Shown here: positions 46,521 through 55,864 of the stretch, piece after piece
Numbering within the stretch: position 1 is the first letter of the stretch
Layout: each line of letters begins with the position of its first letter
Assembly (NCBI GenBank): GCA_041395625.1
Contig: JAWLAE010000002.1
Coordinates: 1,054,001 to 1,118,000, forward strand
DNA: 64,000 nucleotides
From: CADEED01 sp041395625
Lineage (GTDB): Bacteria > Pseudomonadota > Gammaproteobacteria > Steroidobacterales > Steroidobacteraceae
Direction: 5' to 3'
Notes under the pieces: generated by a model
What the model was told of the DNA's origin: nothing
What the model saw: the letters and a program-made list of their open reading frames with translations, nothing else
The model's database searches: none
Program-made: the position numbers and the translations under genes

Positions 46521-47719
46521 ACCTCGGCTCGCTTGCGCGCACCGAACACGAACCAGCCGCCGGCGCCGTGCGGCGGCGCTTCGAGCTCACCGCGAATGAA
46601 GCGCGCAAACTTTTCCGCACCGAAAGATGCGAAATCCGGAATGCGGTGCGCGAAACACTGCTCGCGCGGAAATCCGGCGGCAACACAGCTTGCCACCGGG
46701 TCGGACGCCCTGAACGCGCCGTAGAACGGCTCGTTGTTGTTGTGGATGTCCCAGTTCCAGAAGAAGTTCTCGTACGCGCCGACGGCGGCCTCGTTGGGCA
46801 ACTCCATCTGGACCATCATTCCGCCTGGCGCCAGTAGCCGCTCGCATTCACGCAAGATGTTCTTGACCGCCGCACTCGATACCTCGTGAAAGAAGAAGCT
46901 CGAGACGATCAGATCGAAGTGCCCGTCCGGAAAGTCGGTCTTTTCGGCATTCTGCTGGCTGAAGTGCACCGGGACACCTTCGTGAGCGGCGAGTGCGTGA
47001 CCAAAGCGCAGTGCCGGTGCGGCAACGTCGATGCCGTGCAGCTCGGCCTCGGGAAATACTTGTGCGTACGGCAGCAAATTCTTGCCGCTGGTGGTGCCCA
47101 AGTCGAGGATCCGCCGGGGCTTGAAGTCAGGGTATTTCTGATGCACCCATTGGCCGACTGATTCCGCCACTACACCCGGCCGTTTGCGATATGGGTGCTG
47201 GCCGGTGAAGATCTTGCCGCCAAAGGCGGTCACCGCTCCCTGCGCGACATCGTCAGCCGTGTGCTCACTGTGAAAGCAGCCGGGAATCAAATGCACGTCG
47301 AGCGCCGTCACATAGCGCGGCACCTCGAAATTCGGCGTGAGCCGCAATGACCCACCGTGCGGGTTGGTCGCGGCGAGCGCGCGACTAGTATCGATCATGG
47401 CCGGCAGCGCGCGCTCGATCGTCGGCTGTACCGACAGATAGCACATCTCCTGCGCGTGATAACGGACCGTACTGTAGAAGCGATACGAGGGCTGCTTCTC
47501 CATGGCGCGCTCGATATCTCGCCAATCAGCGGGCGCAGTGCCGCGCGCGACCAGGGCCGGCTCGACGCGCTCGGCGTAATCGCGAGTCATGTCTTCACGC
47601 ATGTCGATGATGGCGTGCTTGCGTAAACCGGCAACGAATTGCTGGCGCGCGCGTTCGTCGTGCGTCGGTTGAAATAGAGCTTCGATGTCCGGCGTGCGCG
47701 CCGTGCTACTGGCAGTCAC
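46517..47719 (-). CDS. Class I SAM-dependent methyltransferase, substrate unknown
   Basis: 400 residues with a GTG start and AGGAG 9 nt upstream. The C-terminal half is the Rossmann domain: RILDLGTTSGKNLLPYA (motif I), then ELHGIDVAAPALRFG and FDLIVSSFFFHEVSS. The N-terminal ~190 residues are helical and do not match a family I know. Last gene of a four-gene - strand operon with a GlcG/HbpS-like protein and an MFS transporter, so modification or detoxification of a small molecule is a reasonable guess. Confidence 0.85.
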   Translation of the reverse strand: MTASSTARTPDIEALFQPTHDERARQQFVAGLRKHAIIDMREDMTRDYAERVEPALVARGTAPADWRDIERAMEKQPSYRFYSTVRYHAQEMCYLSVQPTIERALPAMIDTSRALAATNPHGGSLRLTPNFEVPRYVTALDVHLIPGCFHSEHTADDVAQGAVTAFGGKIFTGQHPYRKRPGVVAESVGQWVHQKYPDFKPRRILDLGTTSGKNLLPYAQVFPEAELHGIDVAAPALRFGHALAAHEGVPVHFSQQNAEKTDFPDGHFDLIVSSFFFHEVSSAAVKNILRECERLLAPGGMMVQMELPNEAAVGAYENFFWNWDIHNNNEPFYGAFRASDPVASCVAAGFPREQCFAHRIPDFASFGAEKFARFIRGELEAPPHGAGGWFVFGARKRAEV

Positions 47720-47740
47720 TTGTTTACACTCCTGTCAGGT

Positions 47741-48151
47741 TCAAATGTCGATCGACAGCGCCGCGAGTGCATCGACTCCCGCCTGCGCCACCAGCTCGTC
47801 TTCTTCGGACGTCACGCCGGATACGCCTATCGCACCGACGCACTCCCCTTGATACAACAGCGGCAGCGCGCCGCGCAAGGGCAACAGATCGAGTGCCATC
47901 AAATTCGGTGCTTCTTGCACCCGCGCCTGCCACACGCCGCTGGGGCGATGCGTCATAACGGCGGTTCGGGCCTTGCCGAGCGCGACGTCGACAGTCAGCG
48001 GTCGAGCGTCCAGGCGCTCCAGATAGAGGAGTTGCGCCGCGTCATCGACGATCGCGATGGTGACGCAAAACTTGCGTCGCTGCGCCGCATCGCGGCATGC
48101 CGCTGCGATCTGTCGCACGTCCGCGGTCGTTAGGCGAGGTTTCATCCGCAT
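47741..48151 (-). CDS. GlcG/HbpS-family heme- or cobalamin-binding-like protein
   Basis: 136 residues from ATG 48151, with GGAG about 10 nt upstream and only 4 bp after the MFS stop. The pattern FCVTIAIVDDAAQLLYLERLDA, KARTAVMTHRPS and GECVGAIGVSGVTSEEDELVAQAG is typical of the GlcG/HbpS (DUF336) family, small alpha/beta proteins some of which bind heme. No signal peptide here, so it is cytoplasmic. Role in the operon unknown. Confidence 0.87.
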   Translation of the reverse strand: MRMKPRLTTADVRQIAAACRDAAQRRKFCVTIAIVDDAAQLLYLERLDARPLTVDVALGKARTAVMTHRPSGVWQARVQEAPNLMALDLLPLRGALPLLYQGECVGAIGVSGVTSEEDELVAQAGVDALAALSIDI

Positions 48152-48155
48152 GTCT

Positions 48156-49526
48156 TCAGTTCTCCCAGGTTCGTGAGCGCACGACCGCGGCCAGATAGGC
48201 GCGGCGCCCCCACCAGATGACCAAAATGCCAAACAACCCACCGGCCGCGCAAGCCGTCGCCAGGCTGGGTGCGATGCCCCGCGGCCCGGTGAAAACATGG
48301 TCCGACAGCAGGCCGACCAATACCGCGCCTATCGAGACGGCGACGAAGCCGGTCAGCAGCGCGTACAGGGCCACCATCTGACCACGCAATCGATTCGGCG
48401 TAATCTGATTCAGTGCCGTAAACGTCGCCGTCAATGCCCAGGTAGCGAACAGCGATGTGACCACATGCAGTGCCAAGGCCAGCTCCGGCGTCGGCATGAA
48501 ACACTTCAGCGTACCGAAGGTCAGCCAGACTGCCAGTTGCAGCATGATCACCAGCACCGGGCCGTCGTCACGACCACGCTTCGCCAGCCACGACAGCACC
48601 CAGCCTGCCGTCACGGCGCTCAACAATCCACACGGCACACCCACCAGCGCTAACAACTTTGGCACCTGCGCGGCCGGCATCCCGTAAGTGCGCTCGAAGA
48701 AGGTCGGCAGCCAGCTCAGTTGCGCATTGATCACCATAGTATTGGCGACCGCACCCAACATCACCGCCGTGAGCGCCACCCCATTGATGCGCACCTCTGC
48801 GAAAAACCTGCCGATCGACTTGAGCAAAGCTTGCGGCGGTGCGGCGGCACCGCGGCGCAGGGGCTCACGCACCGTGATGCCCATCAGTAGCGCAACGAGC
48901 ACGCCGGGCGCACCAACCAGCAACAACACGATCTGCCACTCCCGCCAACCGCCGAGCAGCTGCGGCAGGGACGCACGCACCCCGGCCGCCAGATCGATCG
49001 CGATACCGCCGAGAAGATACGCCATCCCGATGCCGATCGAACCGCCCATCGCGAAGATGCCGTAGGCACGTGCGCGCTGTCCGGCCGGAAAGAAGTCAGC
49101 AATCAGCGAGGTGCACGCGGGCCAGGTCGTGGCTTGTCCGGCGCCGGCCGCCATACGCGCCAGTGCCAGCGTGAGGAACGCACCGGCGAACCCCGCCCCG
49201 AGGGTCGCGATACTCGTCAACAGCAGTCCCGCCCAGACGACCGGCACGCGACGCCAGCGATCCACGAGCATGCCGGCCGGCAAACCTAACAACGTATAGA
49301 ACAGTGCGAACGCCGGGCCCAATATCAGCCCCATCTGCGTGTCGCTCAAGCCAAGATCCGCCTTGACCGGCTGCACTAGCAGACTGAGCACGATCCGATC
49401 GAGCACACCGAATGCGTAGGCGAGTACCAGCAGCCACACGGCGTACCAGGCGTACCCCGGCCGCGGCCACGGCATTGCGGGCGCGGCAGCGCGCAGCGAC
49501 GACTCGACAGCCCCCTCGGTCGACAC
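48156..49526 (-). CDS. MFS transporter (spinster-like/organic anion type)
   Basis: 456 residues, 12 predicted membrane helices. The MFS signature after TM2 appears as GMLVDRWRRVPVVWAG, and RIVLSLLVQPVKADLGLSDTQMG precedes it, a pattern seen in spinster-like and hexuronate-type carriers. GTG start; GTG-proximal Met18 is an alternative. Substrate unknown. It lies between the small coiled-coil gene (4 bp upstream) and the GlcG/HbpS-like gene. Confidence 0.9.
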   Translation of the reverse strand: MSTEGAVESSLRAAAPAMPWPRPGYAWYAVWLLVLAYAFGVLDRIVLSLLVQPVKADLGLSDTQMGLILGPAFALFYTLLGLPAGMLVDRWRRVPVVWAGLLLTSIATLGAGFAGAFLTLALARMAAGAGQATTWPACTSLIADFFPAGQRARAYGIFAMGGSIGIGMAYLLGGIAIDLAAGVRASLPQLLGGWREWQIVLLLVGAPGVLVALLMGITVREPLRRGAAAPPQALLKSIGRFFAEVRINGVALTAVMLGAVANTMVINAQLSWLPTFFERTYGMPAAQVPKLLALVGVPCGLLSAVTAGWVLSWLAKRGRDDGPVLVIMLQLAVWLTFGTLKCFMPTPELALALHVVTSLFATWALTATFTALNQITPNRLRGQMVALYALLTGFVAVSIGAVLVGLLSDHVFTGPRGIAPSLATACAAGGLFGILVIWWGRRAYLAAVVRSRTWEN

Positions 49527-49530
49527 GTCG

Positions 49531-49860
49531 TCAGAGCTTGTCGGGCGAGTGGATACGAAGCACGCGCTTCAGATACGCATCGTTCCAGGCTGCTCGCTCA
49601 GCTTGCACCGCAGGCGTGGGATCATAGGCCTCGATTGCGGCACGGGTCACGCTGCCTTGCTCATCGAGCAGCCGCTCGACAGTATCTTGCCGCGCACGTA
49701 GTACGGAAACCTCGGCGGCCAGCTCGAGCAGAAACGTCATCATCTGATCGAGCGACGGATCTTCGAAGAAACTCGGGCGCTTGCCCTTGGTGGTACGTGG
49801 CAACTGCACCGTTGGCTGACGCGAAGAACTGCTCACGGGTAACTCCTCCTGCTCGAACAT
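49531..49860 (-). CDS. Small conserved-looking protein with coiled coil
   Basis: 109 residues. A Ser/Pro-rich N-terminus is followed by a helical region (about 38-75, LLELAAEVSVLRARQDTVER) and a C-terminal segment with aromatic residues (AAWNDAYLKRVLRIHSPDKL). No family recognised. It is the first gene of the MFS operon and is 4 bp from it, so it may interact with the transporter or regulate the unit. Confidence 0.65.
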   Translation of the reverse strand: MFEQEELPVSSSSRQPTVQLPRTTKGKRPSFFEDPSLDQMMTFLLELAAEVSVLRARQDTVERLLDEQGSVTRAAIEAYDPTPAVQAERAAWNDAYLKRVLRIHSPDKL

Positions 49861-49932
49861 TGCAAATTGGTCTCACAAACATGACCATTGTGCCCACTCG
49901 CGGCGCATCGATGCATTTTTTTGGAGGCAATC

Positions 49933-50934
49933 GTGATCACCAGCCCTCGGCGAGCGGCAACGGTAATAGGAGTGCTGGCCGGGCTGCTGCTGTGCTGCAC
50001 GCCCGCGTGGGCTGCAGAACCTGCGGTCGACGCGGCCGCCCCGAAGCTCTTGCTGCGTCACAAGGCGGCCACCGTGACGACGCTCGACATTCAGCGCTTC
50101 GAGCGTGACTACGCGCGCTGGCTCGGCTACGAGGTGCGGGAGCGAGGCCGCGTCTCCCGCGAGCTCGCTGCCAGCTGGGGCACGCCCAACGCCACGGGCA
50201 GTCGCTATGTCCTCCTGAGCCCTGATGCCGCGCCGGATGTCTTCATTCGAGCCGTGCAGGCACGGTCGCGCAGCAACTATCGAGCACTCACGACCTGGGG
50301 CTGGAACTCGATCGAAATCGTCGTCGAGCAGACCGATGCAGTCCACGCCCGTTTCGCTGCATCCCCATTCAGGACGATCGGCGGTCCGGCAAACCTCGGA
50401 GGCTATCCGAGCATTCGCGCGTTCCAGGTGGTTGGGCCCTCACAGGAAGTGCTCTATCTCACCGCCGAAACGGGTGACCGTGCCAATTCGCCTCTGCCAG
50501 CACCCAATGGCGACATCGGCAGGATTTTCATCATGGTGCTCGCCGGCCCCGACATCGACAAGATGAATGAGTTCTATGCGCGCGCTTTCAATCTCGAGCC
50601 TGGCACCGTACGCCAGCGGCCGGTCGGCGTCGTGCAGAACGCGCTCGGTCTGGGTCCCGAGGCAACCATCGGCCTAACAACCATCCGTCTGGCCCAGCAC
50701 GGCAATCTGATCGAGCTCGACGGCTACCCGAGCAATACCGGCGCGCGCCAAGTGAACACTGATGAATTGCCACCCGGCATTGCGATTGCCAGCTTCACGG
50801 TGCCCGATCTCGACACGATCGCGCTCGATCTCATCGCCCCGCCGCGACCGCAGAGTGGTCAACTATATGGCGGCCAGCGCATGGCGACCGCCGTGGGTCC
50901 GGCGGGTGAGCTGATCGAGCTCATTGAGGAATAG
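49933..50934 (+). CDS. Exported VOC-fold (glyoxalase-like) protein
   Basis: 333 residues from GTG 49933, with GGAGG 5 nt upstream. Signal peptide about 8-30 (ending TPAWAAEP). Two paired beta-alpha-beta-beta-beta units follow (about 40-175 and 195-330), as in VOC/glyoxalase/dioxygenase proteins: LDIQRFERDYARWLGYEVRE and NEFYARAFNLEPGTV are matching segments. Candidate metal ligands such as the Glu near ELIELIEE are visible, but the full set is not certain. Most VOC enzymes are cytoplasmic; the signal peptide is notable. Substrate unknown. Confidence 0.78.
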   Translation: MITSPRRAATVIGVLAGLLLCCTPAWAAEPAVDAAAPKLLLRHKAATVTTLDIQRFERDYARWLGYEVRERGRVSRELAASWGTPNATGSRYVLLSPDAAPDVFIRAVQARSRSNYRALTTWGWNSIEIVVEQTDAVHARFAASPFRTIGGPANLGGYPSIRAFQVVGPSQEVLYLTAETGDRANSPLPAPNGDIGRIFIMVLAGPDIDKMNEFYARAFNLEPGTVRQRPVGVVQNALGLGPEATIGLTTIRLAQHGNLIELDGYPSNTGARQVNTDELPPGIAIASFTVPDLDTIALDLIAPPRPQSGQLYGGQRMATAVGPAGELIELIEE

Positions 50935-50981
50935 TGCGAGATCTGATGCTACAGTTACCGGATCGATACGAGGTACCCACC

Positions 50982-52313
50982 ATGCGTAAAGCTTCATTGA
51001 TCTGGTCATCACTTTCACTGGCTGTGCTGCTGCTGGCAGGCGCCGCAAACGCCGGCGACGTGCTGGTCAGCGCCAGCGATCACAAGGCGCAGAGTCCAGA
51101 GATCGCGCTCGGGCCCGATGGCTCGATCAATATGGTGTGGATCGACGAGGATCCGGCGCCCGAACGCCACGACACGGGTGGCCACGGCCACTCACACGTC
51201 GCCACGACCAATTTGTACTTTGCGCGTTCCACCAATGGCGGCGCCACATACAGCAAGCCGCATCGCATCAATGCAAAGGATGGCGAGGTCTGGGGCTTCT
51301 CGGTGAGTAAACCCCGTGTGGCCGTTGGGCCCAATGGCACGATCCACGTGTTCTATCCGGCCAATGCTGTCAACCCCAACACTAACAAGCCGGTTGCGGT
51401 GGCAATGTACACCCGGTCGACTGATGGTGGCGCCTCGTTCGAGCAGCCCCAGCTCGTCAACACCATGGCGACCACCGACGCCTCGGTGGTCGTGCACGGT
51501 GGCATCTCGCACGGTCATGTCTTCGGCGCGTTGGCGGTCGACAGCAAGGGCGCTGTCTACACTATGTGGATCGATACCCGCGACATGGCCAAGGAAGGTG
51601 ATAACGGCAAGGCGTTCATGGCGATCTCGCGCAACGATGGCAAGAGCTTCGAGAAGGACACCGAGCTGTTTCCCGCCGACGTCTGTCCCTGCTGCCAGCT
51701 CACCGCCTATGTCGACGCCGACGACCGTCTGTTCGTCGGATCGCGCCAGGTGGAGAGTGGCTATCGCGACAGCACCATTGCCGTCTCGACCGACGGCGGC
51801 CGCACTTTTTCGCCACGGCAGCGCATCGTGGGCAAGCGTTGGGCCATCGACGGCTGCCCCTTGAAGCCCACGACGGTTGCGGCGAACGGCGACAATATTT
51901 ATGCGGCTTACTACACCGGCGGTGAAGACCCGCAGGGCGTGTATTTCGTGCATTCGACCGATGGCGGCAAGAATTACTCCGCACCGATGCTCGTGCATGC
52001 GGATGCCAAAGTGTCGGATGCGCCAGTACTGACGCTGGCTGGTGATACGCTACACCTGTTCTGGCACGCCAAAGTGGACGACGGCCAACGTCGCCTCTTC
52101 ACGCGCTCCTCGAGAGACCATGGCGCGAGCTTCACGGCTCCAGTCGAATTACCGATGGCCGCCGGCGCTGCGCAGTTGCCGGCCGTCGCAGGCCGCCCGG
52201 ATGGCAGTGTGCAGCTTGCCTGGCAGCACGGCAGCGAAGTGCGCGCCATGCGTTGGGAATCGACGTCAGCTCGTGTTGCCAGTACTCAGTCGACCAATGC
52301 CCAATCGAAGTGA
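50982..52313 (+). CDS. Exported BNR/sialidase-like beta-propeller
   Basis: 443 residues from ATG 50982, with GAGG about 8 nt upstream. Signal peptide about 1-23 (ending AANAGD). Asp-box repeats recur: STNGGATY, STDGGASF, SRNDGKSF, STDGGRTF, STDGGKNY and SRDHGASF, giving about six blades. Sialidase Arg-triad residues are not evident, so hydrolase activity is doubtful. A HGHSH stretch near residue 67 and CPCCQ near residue 230 are unusual and could bind metal. It precedes a TlpA-like gene by 10 bp and lies close to the copper locus. Confidence 0.85.
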   Translation: MRKASLIWSSLSLAVLLLAGAANAGDVLVSASDHKAQSPEIALGPDGSINMVWIDEDPAPERHDTGGHGHSHVATTNLYFARSTNGGATYSKPHRINAKDGEVWGFSVSKPRVAVGPNGTIHVFYPANAVNPNTNKPVAVAMYTRSTDGGASFEQPQLVNTMATTDASVVVHGGISHGHVFGALAVDSKGAVYTMWIDTRDMAKEGDNGKAFMAISRNDGKSFEKDTELFPADVCPCCQLTAYVDADDRLFVGSRQVESGYRDSTIAVSTDGGRTFSPRQRIVGKRWAIDGCPLKPTTVAANGDNIYAAYYTGGEDPQGVYFVHSTDGGKNYSAPMLVHADAKVSDAPVLTLAGDTLHLFWHAKVDDGQRRLFTRSSRDHGASFTAPVELPMAAGAAQLPAVAGRPDGSVQLAWQHGSEVRAMRWESTSARVASTQSTNAQSK

Positions 52314-52323
52314 TGCACCGACG

Positions 52324-52875
52324 ATGACCCTTGGCAAGCTCACTGTAGTAGTCAGTTGCGTGTTCGCGGCCGTTGGCGTCTGGGCGGCCACTCCTGTGGC
52401 AAACAAACCTGCTGACAAAGCGGTGGTAAATGCCATCGCGGCGGCACCGACGAGTCCTGCGAGTCCCGCACAATTGCGGAACATCCTCGAGAGAGAGCAT
52501 GGCAACGTCGTCATTCTCAATCTATGGGGCACGTGGTGCGCGCCCTGTCTGCGAGAGATTCCCGAACTCGTACGCCTGCAGCAGGAGCTGGCGCCACTAC
52601 GGGTGTCCCTCGTCGGCGTCGCTATGGATGAGGCCAGCTCCATCGATTCGATGGTCGAGCCGTTTCGCAAGAAGTACTTTCCGGCGTTCCACACCTACGC
52701 GCGCAACTCGCCGGACATGGACTCGATGGTGAGCGTCGTTGATACGGCGTGGAATGAGATTCTACCAACCACCTATATCCTCGATCGCGAGGGCAAGGTG
52801 GCGCGCAAGATCCAGGGCGTGAAGACCTACGACGAGTTTCGCACGATCGTGACGAAGATCGCCAACGCCGGCTGA
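52324..52875 (+). CDS. TlpA/ResA-like thiol-disulfide protein
   Basis: 183 residues from ATG 52324. Signal peptide about 1-22 (ending VWAAT). Thioredoxin fold with active site WCAPC in NLWGTWCAPCLREIPEL and cis-Pro in LPTTYILDREGKV. Such exported proteins usually reduce periplasmic disulfides, often in apocytochromes or copper proteins. Pairing with the CPCCQ-bearing propeller gene 10 bp upstream suggests that protein as a substrate; this is inferred. Confidence 0.9.
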   Translation: MTLGKLTVVVSCVFAAVGVWAATPVANKPADKAVVNAIAAAPTSPASPAQLRNILEREHGNVVILNLWGTWCAPCLREIPELVRLQQELAPLRVSLVGVAMDEASSIDSMVEPFRKKYFPAFHTYARNSPDMDSMVSVVDTAWNEILPTTYILDREGKVARKIQGVKTYDEFRTIVTKIANAG

Positions 52876-52956
52876 GCGAACCCATGCCGGCGAATTCCTA
52901 CAAGCATCGGTAACAGTCGCAGCTTAGTTCCGCAGTCTCGCGACAGGTAGCTTGGG

Positions 52957-52974
52957 AACCTCCATTTCGAGGTT
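52957..52974 (+). promoter_or_regulatory. Hairpin covering the DUF305 ribosome-binding site
   Basis: AACCTC, a six-base loop, then GAGGTT. The GAGG (52969-52972) is the likely Shine-Dalgarno sequence, 8 nt before ATG 52981, and would be buried in the stem. The GGTA-TACC flanks could extend the pairing. Confidence 0.45.
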
Positions 52975-52980
52975 ACCGCC

Positions 52981-53442
52981 ATGTCCAATTACGTCCGGTT
53001 CGGCGCGATGATCGCCACCTCCACACTCGTGATGTTCGGGCTGATGTACCTGAACAACTACAGCTTCGAGCATGTGTACTTCAGCGAGACGCGCGCCTAC
53101 ATGGCGCTGGTGATGGGCGCGTCGATGGCCGTCGTCATGCTGCTGTTCATGCTCGGCATGTACCGCAACTCGAGGGCCAATAGCGCCATCCTGCTCGGCA
53201 GCGTGGCCGTGTTCGCGCTGGCATTGTGGCTGGTCCGCAGTCAGCAGACGGTGCAGGACGTCGCCTATATGAAAGCGATGATCCCGCATCACTCGATCGC
53301 CATCCTGACGAGTCGACGCGCCGAAATATCCGATCCGCGCGTGCGCCGGCTGGCCGACGAGATCATCGAGGCGCAGCTGCGCGAGATCGATGAAATGCAG
53401 CAACTGATCCGGCAGCTCGAGTTGCATCGCCGGACCTCATAG
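52981..53442 (+). CDS. DUF305 membrane protein
   Basis: 153 residues. Three membrane helices (about 8-26, 38-60, 66-84) precede a cytoplasmic or periplasmic helical DUF305 segment with the characteristic KAMIPHHSIAILTSRRAE and a coiled tail. DUF305 proteins carry paired His/Met residues and often accompany copper resistance genes, as here, where the CopA-type ATPase gene is convergent and overlaps by 6 bp. Confidence 0.87.
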   Translation: MSNYVRFGAMIATSTLVMFGLMYLNNYSFEHVYFSETRAYMALVMGASMAVVMLLFMLGMYRNSRANSAILLGSVAVFALALWLVRSQQTVQDVAYMKAMIPHHSIAILTSRRAEISDPRVRRLADEIIEAQLREIDEMQQLIRQLELHRRTS

Positions 53443-55755
53443 CTTGACTCGTCTGAGCCGCAGCGCGTTGCCAATCACACTGACTGACGACAACGACATC
53501 GCGGCCGCCGCGAATATCGGCGTGAGCAACACGCCGAAGGCAGGATACAGAACCCCCGCCGCGATGGGCACGCCCGCCGCATTGTAGATGAAGGCAAAGA
53601 ACAGGTTCTGTCGGATATTGCGCATGGTGGCGCGCGACAGTCGGTACGCCTTGACGATGCCGTTGAGGTCGCCCTTCAGCAGCGTGACGCCCGCGCTCTC
53701 GATAGCGACATCCGCGCCAGAACCCATCGCGATGCCTACATCCGCAGCGGCCAGCGCCGGCGCATCGTTGACGCCATCGCCAGCCATCGCGACCACTCTG
53801 CCCTGACTGCGAAGCTGGCTGACCACGACGCTCTTCTGATCCGGCAAGACGTCCGCTTCGACGTCCGCGATGCCGAGCTTGCGCGCGACCGCCTCGGCAG
53901 TCGTACGGTTGTCGCCCGTGACCATGATGACTTTGACACCGGCCGCTGCGAGTGCCTGGAGCGCGCCGGGCGTTGATTCCTTGACTGGATCGGCAATGGC
54001 GATCACGCCGGCTGCGCGACCATCCAGCGCCACGAAGATCGCCGTCGCGCCCTCTGCACGCAGCTCGGTTGCGTTGGCCACCAGGTCACCGGCATCGACC
54101 GAGTGCTCCGACAGAAATCGCTCACTACCGACCAGCACGGCACGTTGAGCGGCGTGCCCGAACAACCCCTTGCCAAGGGTCGAATCTACGTCCGTCGGCT
54201 CCGCGAGTGTCAAATCGCGCCGCAGCGCCTCCGCAACTATTGCCGCAGCCAGCGGATGTTCGCTCGCGCGCTCGACGCTCGCGGCGAGTTGCAGCACATC
54301 CGATTCTGATTGCGCGTCTGTTACGCGTATCGCGACGACCCGCGGCTTGCCCTCCGTCAAGGTGCCGGTCTTGTCGACCACCAAGGTATCGACCTTCTCC
54401 ATACGCTCGAGCGCCTCGGCGTTCTTGATGAGCACGCCCTCCTTCGCGCCCTTCCCGACGCCCACCATGATCGACATCGGCGTCGCGAGTCCGAGCGCGC
54501 AGGGGCACGCAATAATCAAAACGGCAACTGCCGCGACCAGACCATAACCCATCGCCGGCGCCGGCCCGAGCGCAGCCCAAACGATGAAGGCGATGATCGC
54601 AATCGCGAGCACTGCGGGCACGAAGTAACCCGACACCTGATCTGCCAGGCGCTGAATCGGCGCGCGGCTGCGCTGCGCGTCCGCCACCATCTGCACGATC
54701 CTGGCCAACATCGTGTCGTGTCCGACCTTGTCCGCGCGCATCAGCAGTCCGCCCGTCTGGTTGATCGTGCCCCCAACCAGCGTGGCGCCCGGCTCTTTCG
54801 TCACCGGCATGGATTCGCCGGTCACCATCGATTCGTCCACCGCGCCCCGGCCCTCGAGCACTTCACCATCCACCGGGATTTTCTCGCCGGGCCGCACTCG
54901 TAGCGTGTCGCCGGCCACAACCTGTTCGAGCGGCACTTCCTCGTCGCTGCCGTCCGCGCGCACGCGACGGGCGAGCTTCGGCGACAAATCGAGCAAGGCG
55001 CGGATCGCGCCACCGGTCGCCGCCCGCGCGCGCAGCTCGAGCACTTGCCCTAACAACACGAGCACCGTGATGACCGCTGCGGCTTCGAAGTACACTGCGA
55101 CCACGCCGTCGTGCCCCCGGAAGGCCGACGGGAAGATGTGCGGGGCGAGAGTCGCCACGACGCTATAGGCCCAAGCGACGCCGGTGCCCATGGCGATCAG
55201 CGTGAACATGTTCAGATGGCGGGTCTTGAGCGATTCCCAGCCGCGCTGGAAGAACGGCCAGCCCGCCCAGAGCACCACGGGTGTTGCGAGGACTAACTGG
55301 ATCCAGATACTGGTTCGGCCTCCTAGCCATGATGGCAGTGTCACAAGGTGAGCCACCATTTCGAGCAGGAATACTGGCAGTGCGAACGCCAGACCGATCC
55401 AGAAACGGCGCGTCATGTCTGCGAGTTCGGGGTTGGCGTCGTCCGTTGCGCTCGGCGTCATCGGTTCGAGCGCCATGCCGCAGATCGGACAGGAGCCTGG
55501 CGCGGGCCGCACGATTTGCGGATGCATCGGGCAGGTCCACTTGGTCCCCGTCGGCGCCGACGACGGCGGAACGTCTCCGTTGGTCGCGGCAGCAGCGAGA
55601 AAACGGGCCGGCTCAGCCTCGAATCGGCTGTGGCACTTCGGTCCGCAAAAGTAGTAAGTCTCGTTGCCGTGCCGCAGGCTGAGCGCGGTCGGCGTGACAG
55701 TCACACGCATCCCGCATACCGGGTCGACTCTGGTGTCGGGCGTCGCGTCGATCAT
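53437..55755 (-). CDS. Copper/silver-translocating P1B-type ATPase
   Basis: 772 residues. The N-terminus has no classic MxCxxC HMA domain. Instead it carries a YHS-type domain (DPVCGMRVTV, about 12-50) and a heavy-metal-binding segment (TCPMHPQIVRPAPGSCPICGM, split here by position 73-93). The P-type core follows: TGESMPVTKE (actuator), CPCALGLATP (metal-site helix), DKTGTLTEG (phosphorylated Asp), HPLA in SEHPLAAAI and GDGVNDAPAL. CPC plus the following Asn/Tyr and Met-Ser residues indicate Cu+/Ag+. It exports metal to the periplasm, where the Cus-like complex encoded upstream can take over. GGAG lies before the ATG. Confidence 0.95.
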   Translation of the reverse strand: MIDATPDTRVDPVCGMRVTVTPTALSLRHGNETYYFCGPKCHSRFEAEPARFLAAAATNGDVPPSSAPTGTKWTCPMHPQIVRPAPGSCPICGMALEPMTPSATDDANPELADMTRRFWIGLAFALPVFLLEMVAHLVTLPSWLGGRTSIWIQLVLATPVVLWAGWPFFQRGWESLKTRHLNMFTLIAMGTGVAWAYSVVATLAPHIFPSAFRGHDGVVAVYFEAAAVITVLVLLGQVLELRARAATGGAIRALLDLSPKLARRVRADGSDEEVPLEQVVAGDTLRVRPGEKIPVDGEVLEGRGAVDESMVTGESMPVTKEPGATLVGGTINQTGGLLMRADKVGHDTMLARIVQMVADAQRSRAPIQRLADQVSGYFVPAVLAIAIIAFIVWAALGPAPAMGYGLVAAVAVLIIACPCALGLATPMSIMVGVGKGAKEGVLIKNAEALERMEKVDTLVVDKTGTLTEGKPRVVAIRVTDAQSESDVLQLAASVERASEHPLAAAIVAEALRRDLTLAEPTDVDSTLGKGLFGHAAQRAVLVGSERFLSEHSVDAGDLVANATELRAEGATAIFVALDGRAAGVIAIADPVKESTPGALQALAAAGVKVIMVTGDNRTTAEAVARKLGIADVEADVLPDQKSVVVSQLRSQGRVVAMAGDGVNDAPALAAADVGIAMGSGADVAIESAGVTLLKGDLNGIVKAYRLSRATMRNIRQNLFFAFIYNAAGVPIAAGVLYPAFGVLLTPIFAAAAMSLSSVSVIGNALRLRRVKL

Positions 55756-55769
55756 GGTGCTACTCCAAT

Positions 55770-55790
55770 TGCATGCCGATCAAGCATGCA
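55770..55790 (-). promoter_or_regulatory. Hairpin in the leader of the copper ATPase gene
   Basis: TGCATGC, a seven-base loop, then GCATGCA, 15 bp upstream of the ATPase start on the - strand. A second weaker pair (CGATGC/GCATCG, about 55794-55819) lies next to it. The 109-bp gap to cusA probably contains a regulated leader or operator. No T-run follows, so it does not look like a terminator. Confidence 0.4.
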
Positions 55791-55864
55791 GCGGCGATGC
55801 TCTCGAGACAATCGGCATCGTCCTGCAAAATCCCGCAAATTGCTCTGATCGATAGCTGTGTGTC

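Noticed and set aside
49905..49922. Terminator: palindrome GCATCGATGC followed by seven T
   Set aside because: The palindrome has no room for a loop (stem of three at most) and lies directly before a ribosome-binding site, so a chance arrangement is more likely.
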